Shown here: piece after piece, positions 50,103 to 58,933 of the stretch
Layout: each line of letters begins with the position of its first letter
Numbering within the stretch: the first letter of the stretch is position 1
DNA from: Palsa-1150 sp964531095
GTDB lineage: Bacteria; Myxococcota_A; Polyangia; Polyangiales; Polyangiaceae
Direction: 5' to 3'
DNA length: 64,000 bases
Assembly: GCA_964531095.1 (NCBI GenBank)
Contig: CAZHED010000009.1
Location: 77,319 to 141,318, forward strand
Notes under the pieces: generated by a model
The model's database searches: none
Told to the model about the DNA's origin: nothing
What the model saw: the letters and a program-made list of their open reading frames with translations, nothing else
Program-made: the position numbers and the translations under genes

Positions 50103-51211
50103 GCGCGTGGAGCGAGAGCGAGGCGCTTCACGAGCGCGTTCGCGCGATGATCCGTGCCTACGAAAGGCGCGCGCGGTCCCCCGAATCGTTCGACGCGATC
50201 GCAGCGGACCTCGCTCGCTTTCAGGCGGCGAACGTCCCCGGATACGGCCGCCTCTGCGCCGCGCACGGCGTCGAGCCCTCGAAGATCGACCTGGCCCGCC
50301 AGGCACCGGCGGTCCCGACCGACGCGTTCCGGCTCGCCGACGTGTTTGCATTCGACCCGAGCGCCGCCACGGCAACCTTTCGCACGAGCGGGACGACCCT
50401 TGGCGCTCGAGGCGTGCACCGTATCCGCGACGTGGGAACGTACGACGCAGCCTCGATAGCCTTCGGCCGCGCGATGCTCGTTCCAGACCTCGCGCGTCCG
50501 GCCGCGGTTCTCGTCGTCGGGCCCTCCCCCGCCGACGTCCAGGATTCGTCGCTCGCTCATATGTGCGGGCTCTTCGCGCGCACCTTCGCTGAACCCCAAC
50601 GCGAAGAAGACACGTTCTTCGTCCGGGGCGGGGCCCCCGACATCGCCGGGCTTCGAAAGCGGGTCGCCGGGCTTTCGCCTTCGTCGCCGGCGATCGTCCT
50701 GGCCACGAGCTTCGCGCTGGTGCACGTCGTCGACGCCCTCCAGGGGGAGGTCCTTGCCCTGCCGTCGCGCAGCCGCGTCATGCAGACCGGCGGGTTCAAA
50801 GGACGGTCGCGCGAGGTGGACCGCGACGAGCTCGAGGCCGCCACGGCCCGGACGTTCGCGATCGATCGGCGGTCGGTCGTCGGCGAGTACGGCATGACCG
50901 AGCTGTCGAGCCAGTTCTGGGAGGCGCCCCCCACGAGCGAAGACGAGACGCGCTCGTACTTCGAGCCGCCGTGGGCGCGCGTCGTTGCCGTCGACGGACG
51001 GACGCTCGAGCCACTCGCCGATGGCGAAGTGGGCATCGCCCGAATCGAGGACCTCGCCAACGTGGACAGCGCCTTTGCCGTGGTCACGCAGGATCGCGTG
51101 CGGCGCCGGGGCGCTGGTTTCGAGCTTCTCGGGCGCGTGCCAGGCTCCCTTCCGCGCGGCTGCTCGATCGCCCTCGAAGAGATGCTGGCGGCTCCTCGGG
51201 ACGGCGAATGA
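50099..51211 (+). CDS. luxE: LuxE-family acyl-protein synthetase
   Basis: A 370-residue member of the LuxE family. The adenylation-type loop FRTSGTTLGARGVH is at about 99-112, MQTGGFKGRSREV near 235, and EYGMTELSSQF near 265. Near the C-terminus RGCSIAL holds Cys355, matching the acyl-accepting Cys of Vibrio LuxE (RGCSL). The enzyme activates a fatty acid as acyl-AMP, forms acyl-Cys on itself, and passes the acyl group to LuxC. ATG 50099 overlaps the aminotransferase stop by 4 bases; the end overlaps LuxC by 4 bases. LuxD (thioesterase) and luciferase genes are absent, so light production is not indicated. Confidence 0.88.
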   Translation: MSAWSESEALHERVRAMIRAYERRARSPESFDAIAADLARFQAANVPGYGRLCAAHGVEPSKIDLARQAPAVPTDAFRLADVFAFDPSAATATFRTSGTTLGARGVHRIRDVGTYDAASIAFGRAMLVPDLARPAAVLVVGPSPADVQDSSLAHMCGLFARTFAEPQREEDTFFVRGGAPDIAGLRKRVAGLSPSSPAIVLATSFALVHVVDALQGEVLALPSRSRVMQTGGFKGRSREVDRDELEAATARTFAIDRRSVVGEYGMTELSSQFWEAPPTSEDETRSYFEPPWARVVAVDGRTLEPLADGEVGIARIEDLANVDSAFAVVTQDRVRRRGAGFELLGRVPGSLPRGCSIALEEMLAAPRDGE

Positions 51212-52245
51212 GCCGCACGGTCGACGATCGCGTGGCCGACGTCAGACGCCTGATCGGCGCCGCCCGGTCCGTGTATGCGAATCGCGCGCGCATCGCTCCG
51301 CAGGTGGCGCGCTGCACGGGGTTGACGCCCGAGGGCGTCGCGCTCGGATTCGAGTCGCTCGAGCGCGAAGCCAGCGACGCCGACCTCCGAGCGCTGATCG
51401 CCAGGTCGGGGGTCGCCGACTGCGTGCACGCGATCCTCTCGGCCAACGTCTTCGTGAGTGCCATGCGCGCGCTCGTCATCGCGCGCGCTACCGCGGACCG
51501 CGTGACCATCCACCCCTCGCGGCGCGACCCAGTCCTCGCAATCGCTCTCGTCGAAGCAGCCGCCGATCCGGCGATTGTGGTGCAACCGGAGCGCGACGTC
51601 GCATCGGTCACCGGCGGCGAAATCCACGTCTACGGGCGCGACGCGACGATCGCGGCCGTGCGGGCGCTCGCGCAACCGGGCGTGACCGTTCGGGGCCACG
51701 GCACCGGATTGGGAGTCGCCATCGTGACGAACGCCGCGGACCTCGCCCAAGCGGCCGACCTGCTCGCGGCCGATGTCGTACCGTTCGACCAGCGCGGATG
51801 CCTCAGTCCGAGGGTCGCCCTCGTCGAGGGGGATGCGGCTCGGGCATGGTCGTTCGCCCAAGCGCTCGACGAGTGCCTGCGCGGCTGGGGACGCCGCGTG
51901 CCGCGCGGCGCGCTCCTCGACGACGAACCGGGCGAAGCCATGCGATGGCGGGACACGATGGCCTTCGCCGGTCGCGTGTGGGCCAGCGATCATCACGCGG
52001 TCGCGTTGGGCGCCGTGGGCGCCCCATTGCTGGTGCCGCCGGCGGGGCGCCACCTGTACGTGGCACCGCAGCCGAACTGGGATGGTGTCGCTTCGTGCCT
52101 GACGCCCGTCGCGCGATTTGTCGTTGCCGTTGGGACCGACGATCCGGCGCGTGTCAGGGAGATCGCCCCCGACAACGCGCGCGTCTCAAGGCTAGGCCTC
52201 ATGCAGCGGCCACCCCTGGACGGCCCCGTCGACCGCCGTTCGTAG
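51208..52245 (+). CDS. luxC: LuxC-family acyl reductase (short form)
   Basis: A 345-residue protein, shorter than Vibrio LuxC (about 480 aa) at the N-terminus. The catalytic Cys is C198 in FDQRGCLSPR, the expected motif for thioester formation, and other parts match (VTVRGHGTGLGVAI, ANVFVSAMRALVIARATADRV). LuxC takes an acyl group from LuxE and reduces it with NADPH to a fatty aldehyde. It is not an obvious fragment, since start and stop fit the operon: ATG 51208 overlaps the LuxE stop by 4 bases. It converges on khpB with 16 bases between stops. Confidence 0.85.
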   Translation: MSRTVDDRVADVRRLIGAARSVYANRARIAPQVARCTGLTPEGVALGFESLEREASDADLRALIARSGVADCVHAILSANVFVSAMRALVIARATADRVTIHPSRRDPVLAIALVEAAADPAIVVQPERDVASVTGGEIHVYGRDATIAAVRALAQPGVTVRGHGTGLGVAIVTNAADLAQAADLLAADVVPFDQRGCLSPRVALVEGDAARAWSFAQALDECLRGWGRRVPRGALLDDEPGEAMRWRDTMAFAGRVWASDHHAVALGAVGAPLLVPPAGRHLYVAPQPNWDGVASCLTPVARFVVAVGTDDPARVREIAPDNARVSRLGLMQRPPLDGPVDRRS

Positions 52246-52261
52246 CCACTACTCCAGGTTT

Positions 52262-52807
52262 CTACGCCCCCTTGTCGGGGATGATCTGCACGCGACGCTG
52301 GGGCTCCTCCCCCATGCTCTCGGTGCGGACGCCCTTCATGTCCCGGAGCGCAATGTGGACGATGCGCCGCTCGCGCGCGCTCATCGGATCGAACGTGATC
52401 ACTTTGCCCTCGGTGGCCACGCGCTGGGCGAGGCGGCGCGCCATCTGGGCCAGTTGGTCTTCGTGGCGAGCGCGGTACCCTTCCGCATCGACGATGACGT
52501 GTCGCCGCGCGTCGCCCGGTCGAACGACGACGCGCGCGGTCAGATACTGAATCGCGTCGAGGACGTTGCCCTTCTTGCCGATGATGCGGCCGGCGTCGGG
52601 ACCCTCGATCTCGAGCCGGATCTCGTCGGGCGACCCCTCGCCGTCGTTCGGGGCGATGTTCACCTCGACCCCCATCTGCATCTTGCCCACGAGCGTGCGA
52701 ACGAAAGCGAGAGCCTTTCGCGTTTGCCCGTCGAGTGCCGACTCGTCAACGCTCGACTCGGACGGCCGATCGTTGCGTACCAGATTCGATTCTTGCTCCT
52801 CAGACAC
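52262..52807 (-). CDS. khpB: KhpB/Jag-type RNA-binding protein (KH and R3H)
   Basis: A 181-residue protein of the Jag/KhpB/SpoIIIJ-associated family, without the N-terminal Jag domain of the Firmicutes form. It has a KH domain (IRLEIEGPDAGRIIGKKGNVLDAIQ, with GRIIGKKG as the GxxG loop) and an R3H domain (RRLAQRVATEGKVITFDPMSARERRIVHIAL). It binds RNA. GTG 52807 overlaps the yidC stop by 8 bases, with AAAGG upstream; a longer frame to 52852 lies in yidC. It is the last gene of the rpmH-yidC cluster. Confidence 0.92.
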   Translation of the reverse strand: MSEEQESNLVRNDRPSESSVDESALDGQTRKALAFVRTLVGKMQMGVEVNIAPNDGEGSPDEIRLEIEGPDAGRIIGKKGNVLDAIQYLTARVVVRPGDARRHVIVDAEGYRARHEDQLAQMARRLAQRVATEGKVITFDPMSARERRIVHIALRDMKGVRTESMGEEPQRRVQIIPDKGA

Positions 52808-54605
52808 GAGCCTTTCCCTTTCGCAGAGCAGGTGCTGCGGCACCGGCATCACGCTTGTCCGATTTTCCGGACGAGTCCTTGTTCACGACGACATCTCCCT
52901 TGCCGGGCTCCGCCGGTCCACCCGCTCTCGGGAAGAGTTTCTCCATCACGAGTTGCTGCGTGATCCCGAGCACGCTGTTGGTCAACATATAGACGCCGAG
53001 GGCGGCGGGCAGAAAGAGCATCATCACGGTGAAGATTCCCGGCATCAGCCAGGTCATCATCTTCTGCTGCACCGGGTCCATTCCCTGCTGGGGCACGATG
53101 CGTTGCTGCACGATCATCGCCACGCCGAGCACGAAGGGAAGAAGGAAATACTTGTCGGGCGCAGACAGGTCGGCAAACCACAAGAACTTCGTGTGATAAA
53201 ATTCAACCGCGGTCTGCAACGTCGCGTACATCGCGAACCAAACGGGCATCTGCACGAGCGCAGGAAGGCACCCGCCCAGCGGGTTGACCTTGTGTTTGCG
53301 CCAAAGCTCCATCATCGCCAGGTTCTTCGCCTGCGCGTCGTCCTTGAACCGGTCGTTCAGGGCGTCGATCTCGGGCTTGAGCTTGCGCATCGCGATCGTG
53401 CTCTTGATCTGCTTCCACGTGAGCGGAAACAGAAACACGCGGAGGCCGATCGTGAGCACGATGATCGCAATCCCCCAGTTTCCCAGGGTGATGTGGTCGT
53501 GAATCCAGGTGATGATCGCGACGAGGTACTTCCCGACGAACGAGAACGTCCCGAGGTTGATGAGGTCACCGAGCCTGGGCCAGCCGCCGGCGGCCGAAGA
53601 AAGCACCTCGCGCTCCTTCGGGCCGAAGAAGGCGATCTGCCGGTACGTCGCCGATTCGCTCGGACCGAGGGTTCGCGACGGATACGTCAAGCGCGCCTTG
53701 TAGACGTCCCCCGCCTCGTCGTCGTCGGGCTTCTGCCCGGCGCCGAACCACTGCTCGGCGACCACGTCGCACGAAGGCTTGTCGCCGTTCGCTCCGGGCG
53801 CCGCTTCCATCGGCACCAGCACCTGGGCGAAGTAATAGTTCGCGATCGCGGCGTACCGATCGACCAGCGGCTCGGAGAACCAGCCGGTCTTGAACTCGCT
53901 CGCGCCCTTCGCAAGGCGCTTGACGTCACTGTCTCGGGCACACTCGAGGTTGGTCTGAAAGGGCGAGACGCGACCGAGCTTGCCTTTGACTTCGGCGTTC
54001 GTTCGGTAGGCGAACACTTCGACGGACGTCGTGTGGCTCTTCGGGCCGTTCGACCTGTTGGTCAGCGTGGTCTCGACGGAGAGCTCGAAGGGGCGCGCGC
54101 CGGCGGCGACCACTTTGACGATCTGGACCGAGTCGTCCTGGTAGGAAAACTCACACGCCTTGTCGGCACGGCGAGTCAGCTGCCACTCGAAGCGATCGTA
54201 CTTCACCTGATCGTCGGGCGACGCTGGAGTGCCCGGCGATCGGAACAGCGTGCGCAGGTTGCGCCAGCGCTCGATGTCCGGCGTGGTCGACAGGTCGGCC
54301 GCTGCGCTCTTCGCGTAGCGAGCGTCGGTCAACCGGAGGTGGGTGAGACCCGCCCCGCGGGTGGACAGGTCGGCTTCGAAGCGGTTGCCGCGGATCGTGC
54401 ACGTCTCTCCGGGCGGCGGCGGCGCGGGCACGGGGCGGCCGGGCTCGGCGTCGACGACATCGGGCGGGAAGCCCGGAGAATTGACGTACGCCTCCGTCGG
54501 AAGGTCTTGCGCGTGTTCGGACGCCTTCCGACCGTAAAACAGCCAGTACCCGCCGAGCACGATGGCGGCGATCAGAATCAAACGCCCAATCGAGTTGCGA
54601 TCCAT
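52800..54605 (-). CDS. yidC: Membrane protein insertase YidC
   Basis: A 601-residue YidC of the Gram-negative type. It has an N-terminal membrane helix (about 8-24), a large periplasmic beta-sandwich (about 60-350), and a C-terminal insertase domain with about five helices (about 365-575), including NWGIAIIVLTIGLRVFLFPLT with the conserved Arg, KVNPLGGCLPALVQMPVWFAMY and GVYMLTNSVLGITQQLV. It inserts inner-membrane proteins with or without SecYEG. The C-tail is charged (KGDVVVNKDSSGKSDKRD). It starts 6 bases after the yidD stop and overlaps khpB. ATG 54603-54605. Confidence 0.97.
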   Translation of the reverse strand: MDRNSIGRLILIAAIVLGGYWLFYGRKASEHAQDLPTEAYVNSPGFPPDVVDAEPGRPVPAPPPPGETCTIRGNRFEADLSTRGAGLTHLRLTDARYAKSAAADLSTTPDIERWRNLRTLFRSPGTPASPDDQVKYDRFEWQLTRRADKACEFSYQDDSVQIVKVVAAGARPFELSVETTLTNRSNGPKSHTTSVEVFAYRTNAEVKGKLGRVSPFQTNLECARDSDVKRLAKGASEFKTGWFSEPLVDRYAAIANYYFAQVLVPMEAAPGANGDKPSCDVVAEQWFGAGQKPDDDEAGDVYKARLTYPSRTLGPSESATYRQIAFFGPKEREVLSSAAGGWPRLGDLINLGTFSFVGKYLVAIITWIHDHITLGNWGIAIIVLTIGLRVFLFPLTWKQIKSTIAMRKLKPEIDALNDRFKDDAQAKNLAMMELWRKHKVNPLGGCLPALVQMPVWFAMYATLQTAVEFYHTKFLWFADLSAPDKYFLLPFVLGVAMIVQQRIVPQQGMDPVQQKMMTWLMPGIFTVMMLFLPAALGVYMLTNSVLGITQQLVMEKLFPRAGGPAEPGKGDVVVNKDSSGKSDKRDAGAAAPALRKGKARV

Positions 54606-54611
54606 GAGTCC

Positions 54612-54869
54612 TCAGCCCGCCTCTCGTGCGCTCTCGTGCGCCAGAGAGCGCGCCGGAGGGGGAGGCGGGTCGTAGCCGCCGGGGTGAAACGGGTGGCACT
54701 TACACAGGCGCACGATCGAAAGCAAGCCGCCCCGGATCGCGCCGTGGCTCTCGAGGCAAGCCACGGCGTAGCGCGAGCACGAGGGCTCGAAGCGGCACAC
54801 CCGCCCGAGGAAACGCGAGAGCGTCGCCTGGTAAAGCCTCAGGAGCGCGATGAGAAAACTGGCCATCAT
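54612..54869 (-). CDS. yidD: Membrane protein insertion efficiency factor YidD
   Basis: An 85-residue protein with the YidD pattern: LIALLRLYQATLSRFLGRVCRFEPSCSRYAVACLESHG (three segments) and CKCHPFHPGGYDPPP. An amphipathic N-terminal helix binds the inner membrane, and conserved cysteines are in place. It assists YidC-dependent insertion. The ATG at 54867-54869 overlaps the rnpA stop (TGATG). The normal length of about 80 residues supports this start rather than the longer frame to 54962. Confidence 0.95.
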   Translation of the reverse strand: MMASFLIALLRLYQATLSRFLGRVCRFEPSCSRYAVACLESHGAIRGGLLSIVRLCKCHPFHPGGYDPPPPPARSLAHESAREAG

Positions 54870-55276
54870 CACAATCGGTTGCCGGCAGGATGGTCCGGGT
54901 CGGGGCCGCGCGCCAGCGCTTCCGCGGCGCGCTTCTTGAGCCTCGACTCGACCGCGAGCCATTCCGCGCGCACTTGTTCGAGCCCCAGCTCATGCGCCCC
55001 TTCGCGGGCGATGACGATGAGGTCGACGCCGTCGGGCAGGAACGCCGGCCAGTTGCGAAAGCATTCGCGGCAGAGACGTTTCACACGGTTGCGACGCACG
55101 GCGCCGCCGATCTTGCGGGCGACGACCACCCCTAGGCGCGATGCGCGGGGCGGGGGCCGCTGCGCAGCGACCAGGAGGGTAAAATGGGCGGTCCCCACCC
55201 GCCGGCCTGCGCGCTGCGCCCGCACGAACTCCGCGTGCCGACGCAGCCTGCGGTCGCGCCCGAACTCGAACGCCAC
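54869..55276 (-). CDS. rnpA: Ribonuclease P protein component
   Basis: A 135-residue RnpA. Seen: RRLRRHAEFVRAQRAGRRVG at the start, LGVVVARKIGGAVRRNRVKRLCRE (the RNR motif, about 63-85) and DLIVIAREGA. It binds the RNase P RNA and pre-tRNA leader in 5' tRNA processing. GTG 55276 uses the last base of the rpmH stop codon, and no other start gives a normal length. It is followed by yidD with a TGATG overlap. Confidence 0.95.
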   Translation of the reverse strand: MAFEFGRDRRLRRHAEFVRAQRAGRRVGTAHFTLLVAAQRPPPRASRLGVVVARKIGGAVRRNRVKRLCRECFRNWPAFLPDGVDLIVIAREGAHELGLEQVRAEWLAVESRLKKRAAEALARGPDPDHPAGNRL

Positions 55277-55425
55277 TACTTCTTGTAGATCGTCGGCACC
55301 AGGCGAACGCGCCCCTTGCGGCGGCGATTCTGCAGCACTTTTCGGCCGCCGCGTGTCGACATTCGGGTGCGGAAGCCGTGGGTGCGTGCCCGGCGAATGT
55401 TGTGCGGCTGGTAGGTGCGCTTCAT
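55276..55425 (-). CDS. rpmH: 50S ribosomal protein L34
   Basis: A 49-residue protein: MKRTYQPHNIRRARTHGFRT followed by RMSTRGGRKVLQNRRRKGR and the end VRLVPTIYKK, the canonical bL34 sequence. It is too short for usual ORF cut-offs. ATG 55423-55425, stop TAG at 55276-55278, which shares one base with the rnpA start. It heads the rpmH-rnpA-yidD-yidC-khpB cluster. dnaA is not next to it. Confidence 0.98.
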   Translation of the reverse strand: MKRTYQPHNIRRARTHGFRTRMSTRGGRKVLQNRRRKGRVRLVPTIYKK

Positions 55426-55742
55426 GACGAGGGGACGGGAGGAGAGCATCTCGCTCGCCGGAGGTCAAGGGAAGGCCACGAAATCGGTGACGAGGCGCAC
55501 ACCGCATCACCGACCACCCCATGGGGTTTGGTGTTGCTCCTTGCTGCCCGTGCGGTCGTGCCCCCGTCGGGAACGCGTTGGCGGGAAGTGCCTTGTGCGT
55601 TTTGCTAGCCAGGCCGAGCCCAGCAATGGTCTACTGTGAGGTAGGCGTTATTTTCGGCTCTTGCCCGAACGGCGCCGACGACGCATTCGCGGTAGCACGC
55701 ACGCGGTTCCGGCCTCGGTGGGGGCCGCTGGAGCGAAGACGA
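55426..55742. other. 317-bp divergent intergenic region
   Basis: It lies between rpmH (minus) and an OmpA-family gene (plus) and must carry both promoters. I see no DnaA-box-like (TTATCCACA) sequences, AT-rich unwinding element or other oriC feature, and no strong hairpin. CTTGACCTCC near 55460 on the minus strand is a possible -35 for rpmH, without a clear -10. Confidence 0.45.
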
Positions 55743-57584
55743 ATGGCTCGATTCGTAGGCTGTTCCAAATGGGCAGCCATGGCCCTGGCGATCTCTGGCG
55801 CGACGGTTCTTCCGCGCGCGGCACAAGCCCAGCAGCACACGTTCCACCTCGATCGACTCGAGGTGCCGGGGGCGCCCGACGACGGTCTCGTGCTCTTTCG
55901 GCCCGTGACCCGCCCTGGTGCGATCTTCTACGCGCAGCTCGGCGTCGGGCTGTCGGTCAATCCGCTGCGCATGAGCAACATCGGCATCGACACCAGCACG
56001 AACGCGGCGCGGCCGGTGCCATCGGACGCCATCACGTCGCAGCTCTCGACGTACCTCTCCGCCGGCTTCGAGGTCCTCAACCGGCTCACGTTGGGCGCGA
56101 CGTTCCCGGCGGCGTGGGTCCAAACGGGCAACCAGCCGGCGAGCGGCAACTCCAGCACGACGACGTACGCCACGGACGGACCGGCGGTCGGCGACACCCG
56201 AATCGACCTGCGCGGCGTCGTCTTCCGGAGCGAAGACGGGACGCAAGCCCTCGGCGTACAGGGCGGGGTCTGGGTCCCGACGGGGCAAGGCTCGGCGTCG
56301 AACTTCGGTGGCGACGGTGCAGTGTCGGCCATGCTCATGGTGACCGGCGAGGTTGCGATACACGGGCGAATTCCGCTCGTCTTCGTCGCGAACACAGGCC
56401 CGGCGTTCCGGCCCGAGAACTCGATCAACAACCCCGGGGGCCAGTACCCGGGCCCGAAGCAAGGGCTCGGAGTGTCCGACGAGTGGCGTCTTGCGATCGG
56501 CGCCTTTTTGCCTCTTGCGAACGAGAAGTATCGAATCGGCGCGACCATCTTCGGCCAGACCGGGATCAAGAGCGACAACATCGTCGGCAACACCGGGTTC
56601 ACGAGCCAGAACACGCCCGTCGAATGGAACGTCGAGGGCCGGATCAACCGATTCTCGCTTCTCGGCGAGCGCTGGTATGTCGGCGCCGGGGCGGGGACAC
56701 GGATCCTCGGAGGGTACGGCGCTCCGGACCTTCGCGTGGTCGCCCTCATCGGGACGTATCTGCCGATCGAAGACAGCAACCCGAGCTCGCCCGACGCACG
56801 TATCCGCGTGCACGCGCACGTCGTTCAATCGGACAAAGACACGGACGGCGACGGTATTCCAGACGACATCGACGCCTGCCCCACCGAACCCGAGGATCAC
56901 AAGGATCCCGACCCGATGGACGGCTGCCCTGCGCCGAGCGATCGAGACGGCGACGGCATCCCGGACCTCGCCGACAAGTGCCCGGACGAGCCGGAGGACA
57001 AGGACGGAATCGACGATTTCGACGGCTGCCCCGAGGACGACGCGGACAACGACGGAATTCCCGACACGAAAGACGCCTGCCCGAAAGAGCCGGGGCAGCC
57101 CGATCCCGACCCGAAGAAGAACGGGTGCCCGAGGTTCATCCACCTCGAAGGCGGAATGGTGCGGGTGCTCCAGCAAGTGCACTTCGCCACGGGATCCGCG
57201 ACGATCCTTCCGGACAGCTTTCCGATGCTCATGGAGATCGCGCAGCTCCTCAAGGCGAATCCCACCATCAAGAAGATGCGGATCGAAGGGCACACCGACA
57301 GCCACGGCGGGGCGGACTACAACCTCGACTTGTCCAAGCGGCGCGCGGCGAGCGTGCGGACCTGGGTGGTCGAGCACGGGATCGACTCCGGCCGCCTGGA
57401 GAGCGAGGGATTTGGGCTGACTCGCCCGATCCAGACGAACGATACGGACGAAGGACGCGCGGCGAACCGTCGGGTCGAGTTCAAGATCACCGAAGAGGAC
57501 AAAGGTGGGCCGCCGCCGTCACCGCATCCGCAGGCGCCGTCGCCGTCGCCAGCGGAGAAGAAGACGCCCGTGTCGGCGGACTGA
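55743..57584 (+). CDS. OmpA-family protein with thrombospondin type-3 repeats
   Basis: A 613-residue outer-membrane protein. Signal peptide: MARFVGCSKWAAMALAISGA with cleavage near RAAQAQ (about 28). Residues 40-360 form a beta-barrel. Then come calcium-binding TSP3 repeats (about 365-465; DTDGDGIPDDIDACPTEPED, DRDGDGIPDLADKCPDEPED, DADNDGIPDTKDACPKEPGQ). The OmpA-C peptidoglycan-binding domain (about 475-590) has VHFATGSATILPDSF and IEGHTDSHGGADYNLDLSKRR. The end is Pro-rich. It anchors the outer membrane to the wall. ATG 55743 is chosen because the signal peptide begins there; the frame upstream lacks sense. Confidence 0.92.
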   Translation: MARFVGCSKWAAMALAISGATVLPRAAQAQQHTFHLDRLEVPGAPDDGLVLFRPVTRPGAIFYAQLGVGLSVNPLRMSNIGIDTSTNAARPVPSDAITSQLSTYLSAGFEVLNRLTLGATFPAAWVQTGNQPASGNSSTTTYATDGPAVGDTRIDLRGVVFRSEDGTQALGVQGGVWVPTGQGSASNFGGDGAVSAMLMVTGEVAIHGRIPLVFVANTGPAFRPENSINNPGGQYPGPKQGLGVSDEWRLAIGAFLPLANEKYRIGATIFGQTGIKSDNIVGNTGFTSQNTPVEWNVEGRINRFSLLGERWYVGAGAGTRILGGYGAPDLRVVALIGTYLPIEDSNPSSPDARIRVHAHVVQSDKDTDGDGIPDDIDACPTEPEDHKDPDPMDGCPAPSDRDGDGIPDLADKCPDEPEDKDGIDDFDGCPEDDADNDGIPDTKDACPKEPGQPDPDPKKNGCPRFIHLEGGMVRVLQQVHFATGSATILPDSFPMLMEIAQLLKANPTIKKMRIEGHTDSHGGADYNLDLSKRRAASVRTWVVEHGIDSGRLESEGFGLTRPIQTNDTDEGRAANRRVEFKITEEDKGGPPPSPHPQAPSPSPAEKKTPVSAD

Positions 57585-57601
57585 CAGGATTTGCCCCGGC
57601 A

Positions 57602-58783
57602 CTATCGGTCCCCCGCAAACGTCTCGACGACCCATGCTTCGCCGTGGTCGTCGCGGACGACCCCGACTCCGACCCGATCGAACTCGCGGCGCAGCAAGTT
57701 CGAGCGATGCGATGGGCTCGCCCAGAGCGCGCGATGGGCGAGCTCCACTGTGGCCGCGCGGGCGACGTTCTCACCGGCGTCGCGCGGATCGAGACCCGCG
57801 GCGAAAAGACGATCGACCGGGTCACCGTCGCCCGCGTCGTGCGCCAACTGGTGCTGGCGAGCCATGCGCATCGCGTGATCGCGTGCCACTGCGTCCAAAC
57901 GATGATCGCGGCCGAGCGGCGGCAGCCCGACGGCGCTGCGCGCCGAGCAAATCAGGTGCGCGAGGCGATCCTCGTCGTCGAGCTCGCCCTCGGCCATGTC
58001 CTCCCCCGGCGCTGCGCGATCAGCGGCTCGGGCACTCGGCTCGACCCCGGCAAAGACCGTGGCCTCGAGAACCGGACGCGGGCCTCCGGCCACGTCTGCC
58101 ATCACTTGCACGGCAAACTCCCCCTGGCTCTCTGGAGCGAACCGGGCGCGCAGCCGCCTGCCGTCGAACGACGTTGGTAGCGACCGCGGCGGACCACTGG
58201 GCCCGAGGACGATGACCTGCCCGCCCGTCGCCCGGACGCGCAGAGTCGCCTCCACAGTGAGCCACTGACCGGGGCGAGCACGGGTGGGCAACGGCGCGAG
58301 GTCAGCCAAGACGTCGACCACCACGATGGCGAGTGCACGCGTGCCGTCCGCATCCCCGCTGGCAACCCCGCAGCGTCGCGAGGATTCGGCGGGCGCTGGC
58401 CCGAGCCAGGTGTCGAGCTTCGCCAGGGTCGTGGCACCGTCGAGGGTGCGACCACTAGCGACCCAGGCTCGCGCCCACGGGTGCGGTTCGCCAGCCGCCC
58501 GCTGCATCCGCGCGACGTCGTCGAGCTCGGGCATCGGCAGGCCCTGGAGCTTGCGAGCGAGTACGGCGATCGCCGTGACGCGCAGCCCGCCTTCCGCCGC
58601 GCCGCACCGCGCGAGGGCTTCCTGTTCCATCGCGGAAAGCGCCGTCCCGTCCATCGCAACCGGCGATGCGCTCCAGGCGGACCACGCGACCGGCGCCTCT
58701 CGCGCGACCGCGCTTGGGGCAGCGAAGAAGGGGGCAAGCACGGCACTCGCAGCGCCGAGAGGCACTGCCCGCAGAGAACGCAT
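57602..58783 (-). CDS. Exported CAP (SCP/PR1) domain protein
   Basis: A 393-residue protein with a signal peptide (GAASAVLAPFFAAPSAVA, cleavage about 27). An N-terminal part (30-270) has no clear match; about 165-245 looks like an immunoglobulin-type beta domain (GQWLTVEATLRVRATGGQVI). The C-terminal CAP domain (about 270-393) has RDHAMRMARQHQLAHDAGDG, AGENVARAATVELAHRALW, SPSHRSNLL and VGVGVVRDDHGEAWVVETFA. In the family two His and two Glu/Asp form a cavity that binds a metal or lipid; here His and GEN are present. Start ATG 58781-58783. Confidence 0.85.
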   Translation of the reverse strand: MRSLRAVPLGAASAVLAPFFAAPSAVAREAPVAWSAWSASPVAMDGTALSAMEQEALARCGAAEGGLRVTAIAVLARKLQGLPMPELDDVARMQRAAGEPHPWARAWVASGRTLDGATTLAKLDTWLGPAPAESSRRCGVASGDADGTRALAIVVVDVLADLAPLPTRARPGQWLTVEATLRVRATGGQVIVLGPSGPPRSLPTSFDGRRLRARFAPESQGEFAVQVMADVAGGPRPVLEATVFAGVEPSARAADRAAPGEDMAEGELDDEDRLAHLICSARSAVGLPPLGRDHRLDAVARDHAMRMARQHQLAHDAGDGDPVDRLFAAGLDPRDAGENVARAATVELAHRALWASPSHRSNLLRREFDRVGVGVVRDDHGEAWVVETFAGDR

Positions 58784-58933
58784 GGCCCGATTGTAGGCGG
58801 CCGTTCGAGGGGGTGAAACTTACCGGAGTCTTCGACGTCGCTCCGCGCGGTACCCGATGCCGATGCCCGTACGCAGCCCCAGAAGGAAAGCGGCAAAGAC
58901 CGCGAGGCTGACGAAGAGGGGCGACACGGCGAA

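Noticed and set aside
50099..52245. Bioluminescence (lux) operon
   Set aside because: Only LuxE and LuxC relatives occur; luxA, luxB and luxD are absent, and an aminotransferase takes their place.
55426..55742. Chromosome origin next to rpmH
   Set aside because: rpmH-rnpA-yidC often lies near oriC, but no DnaA boxes, AT-rich region, dnaA, dnaN, parA or parB are seen here.
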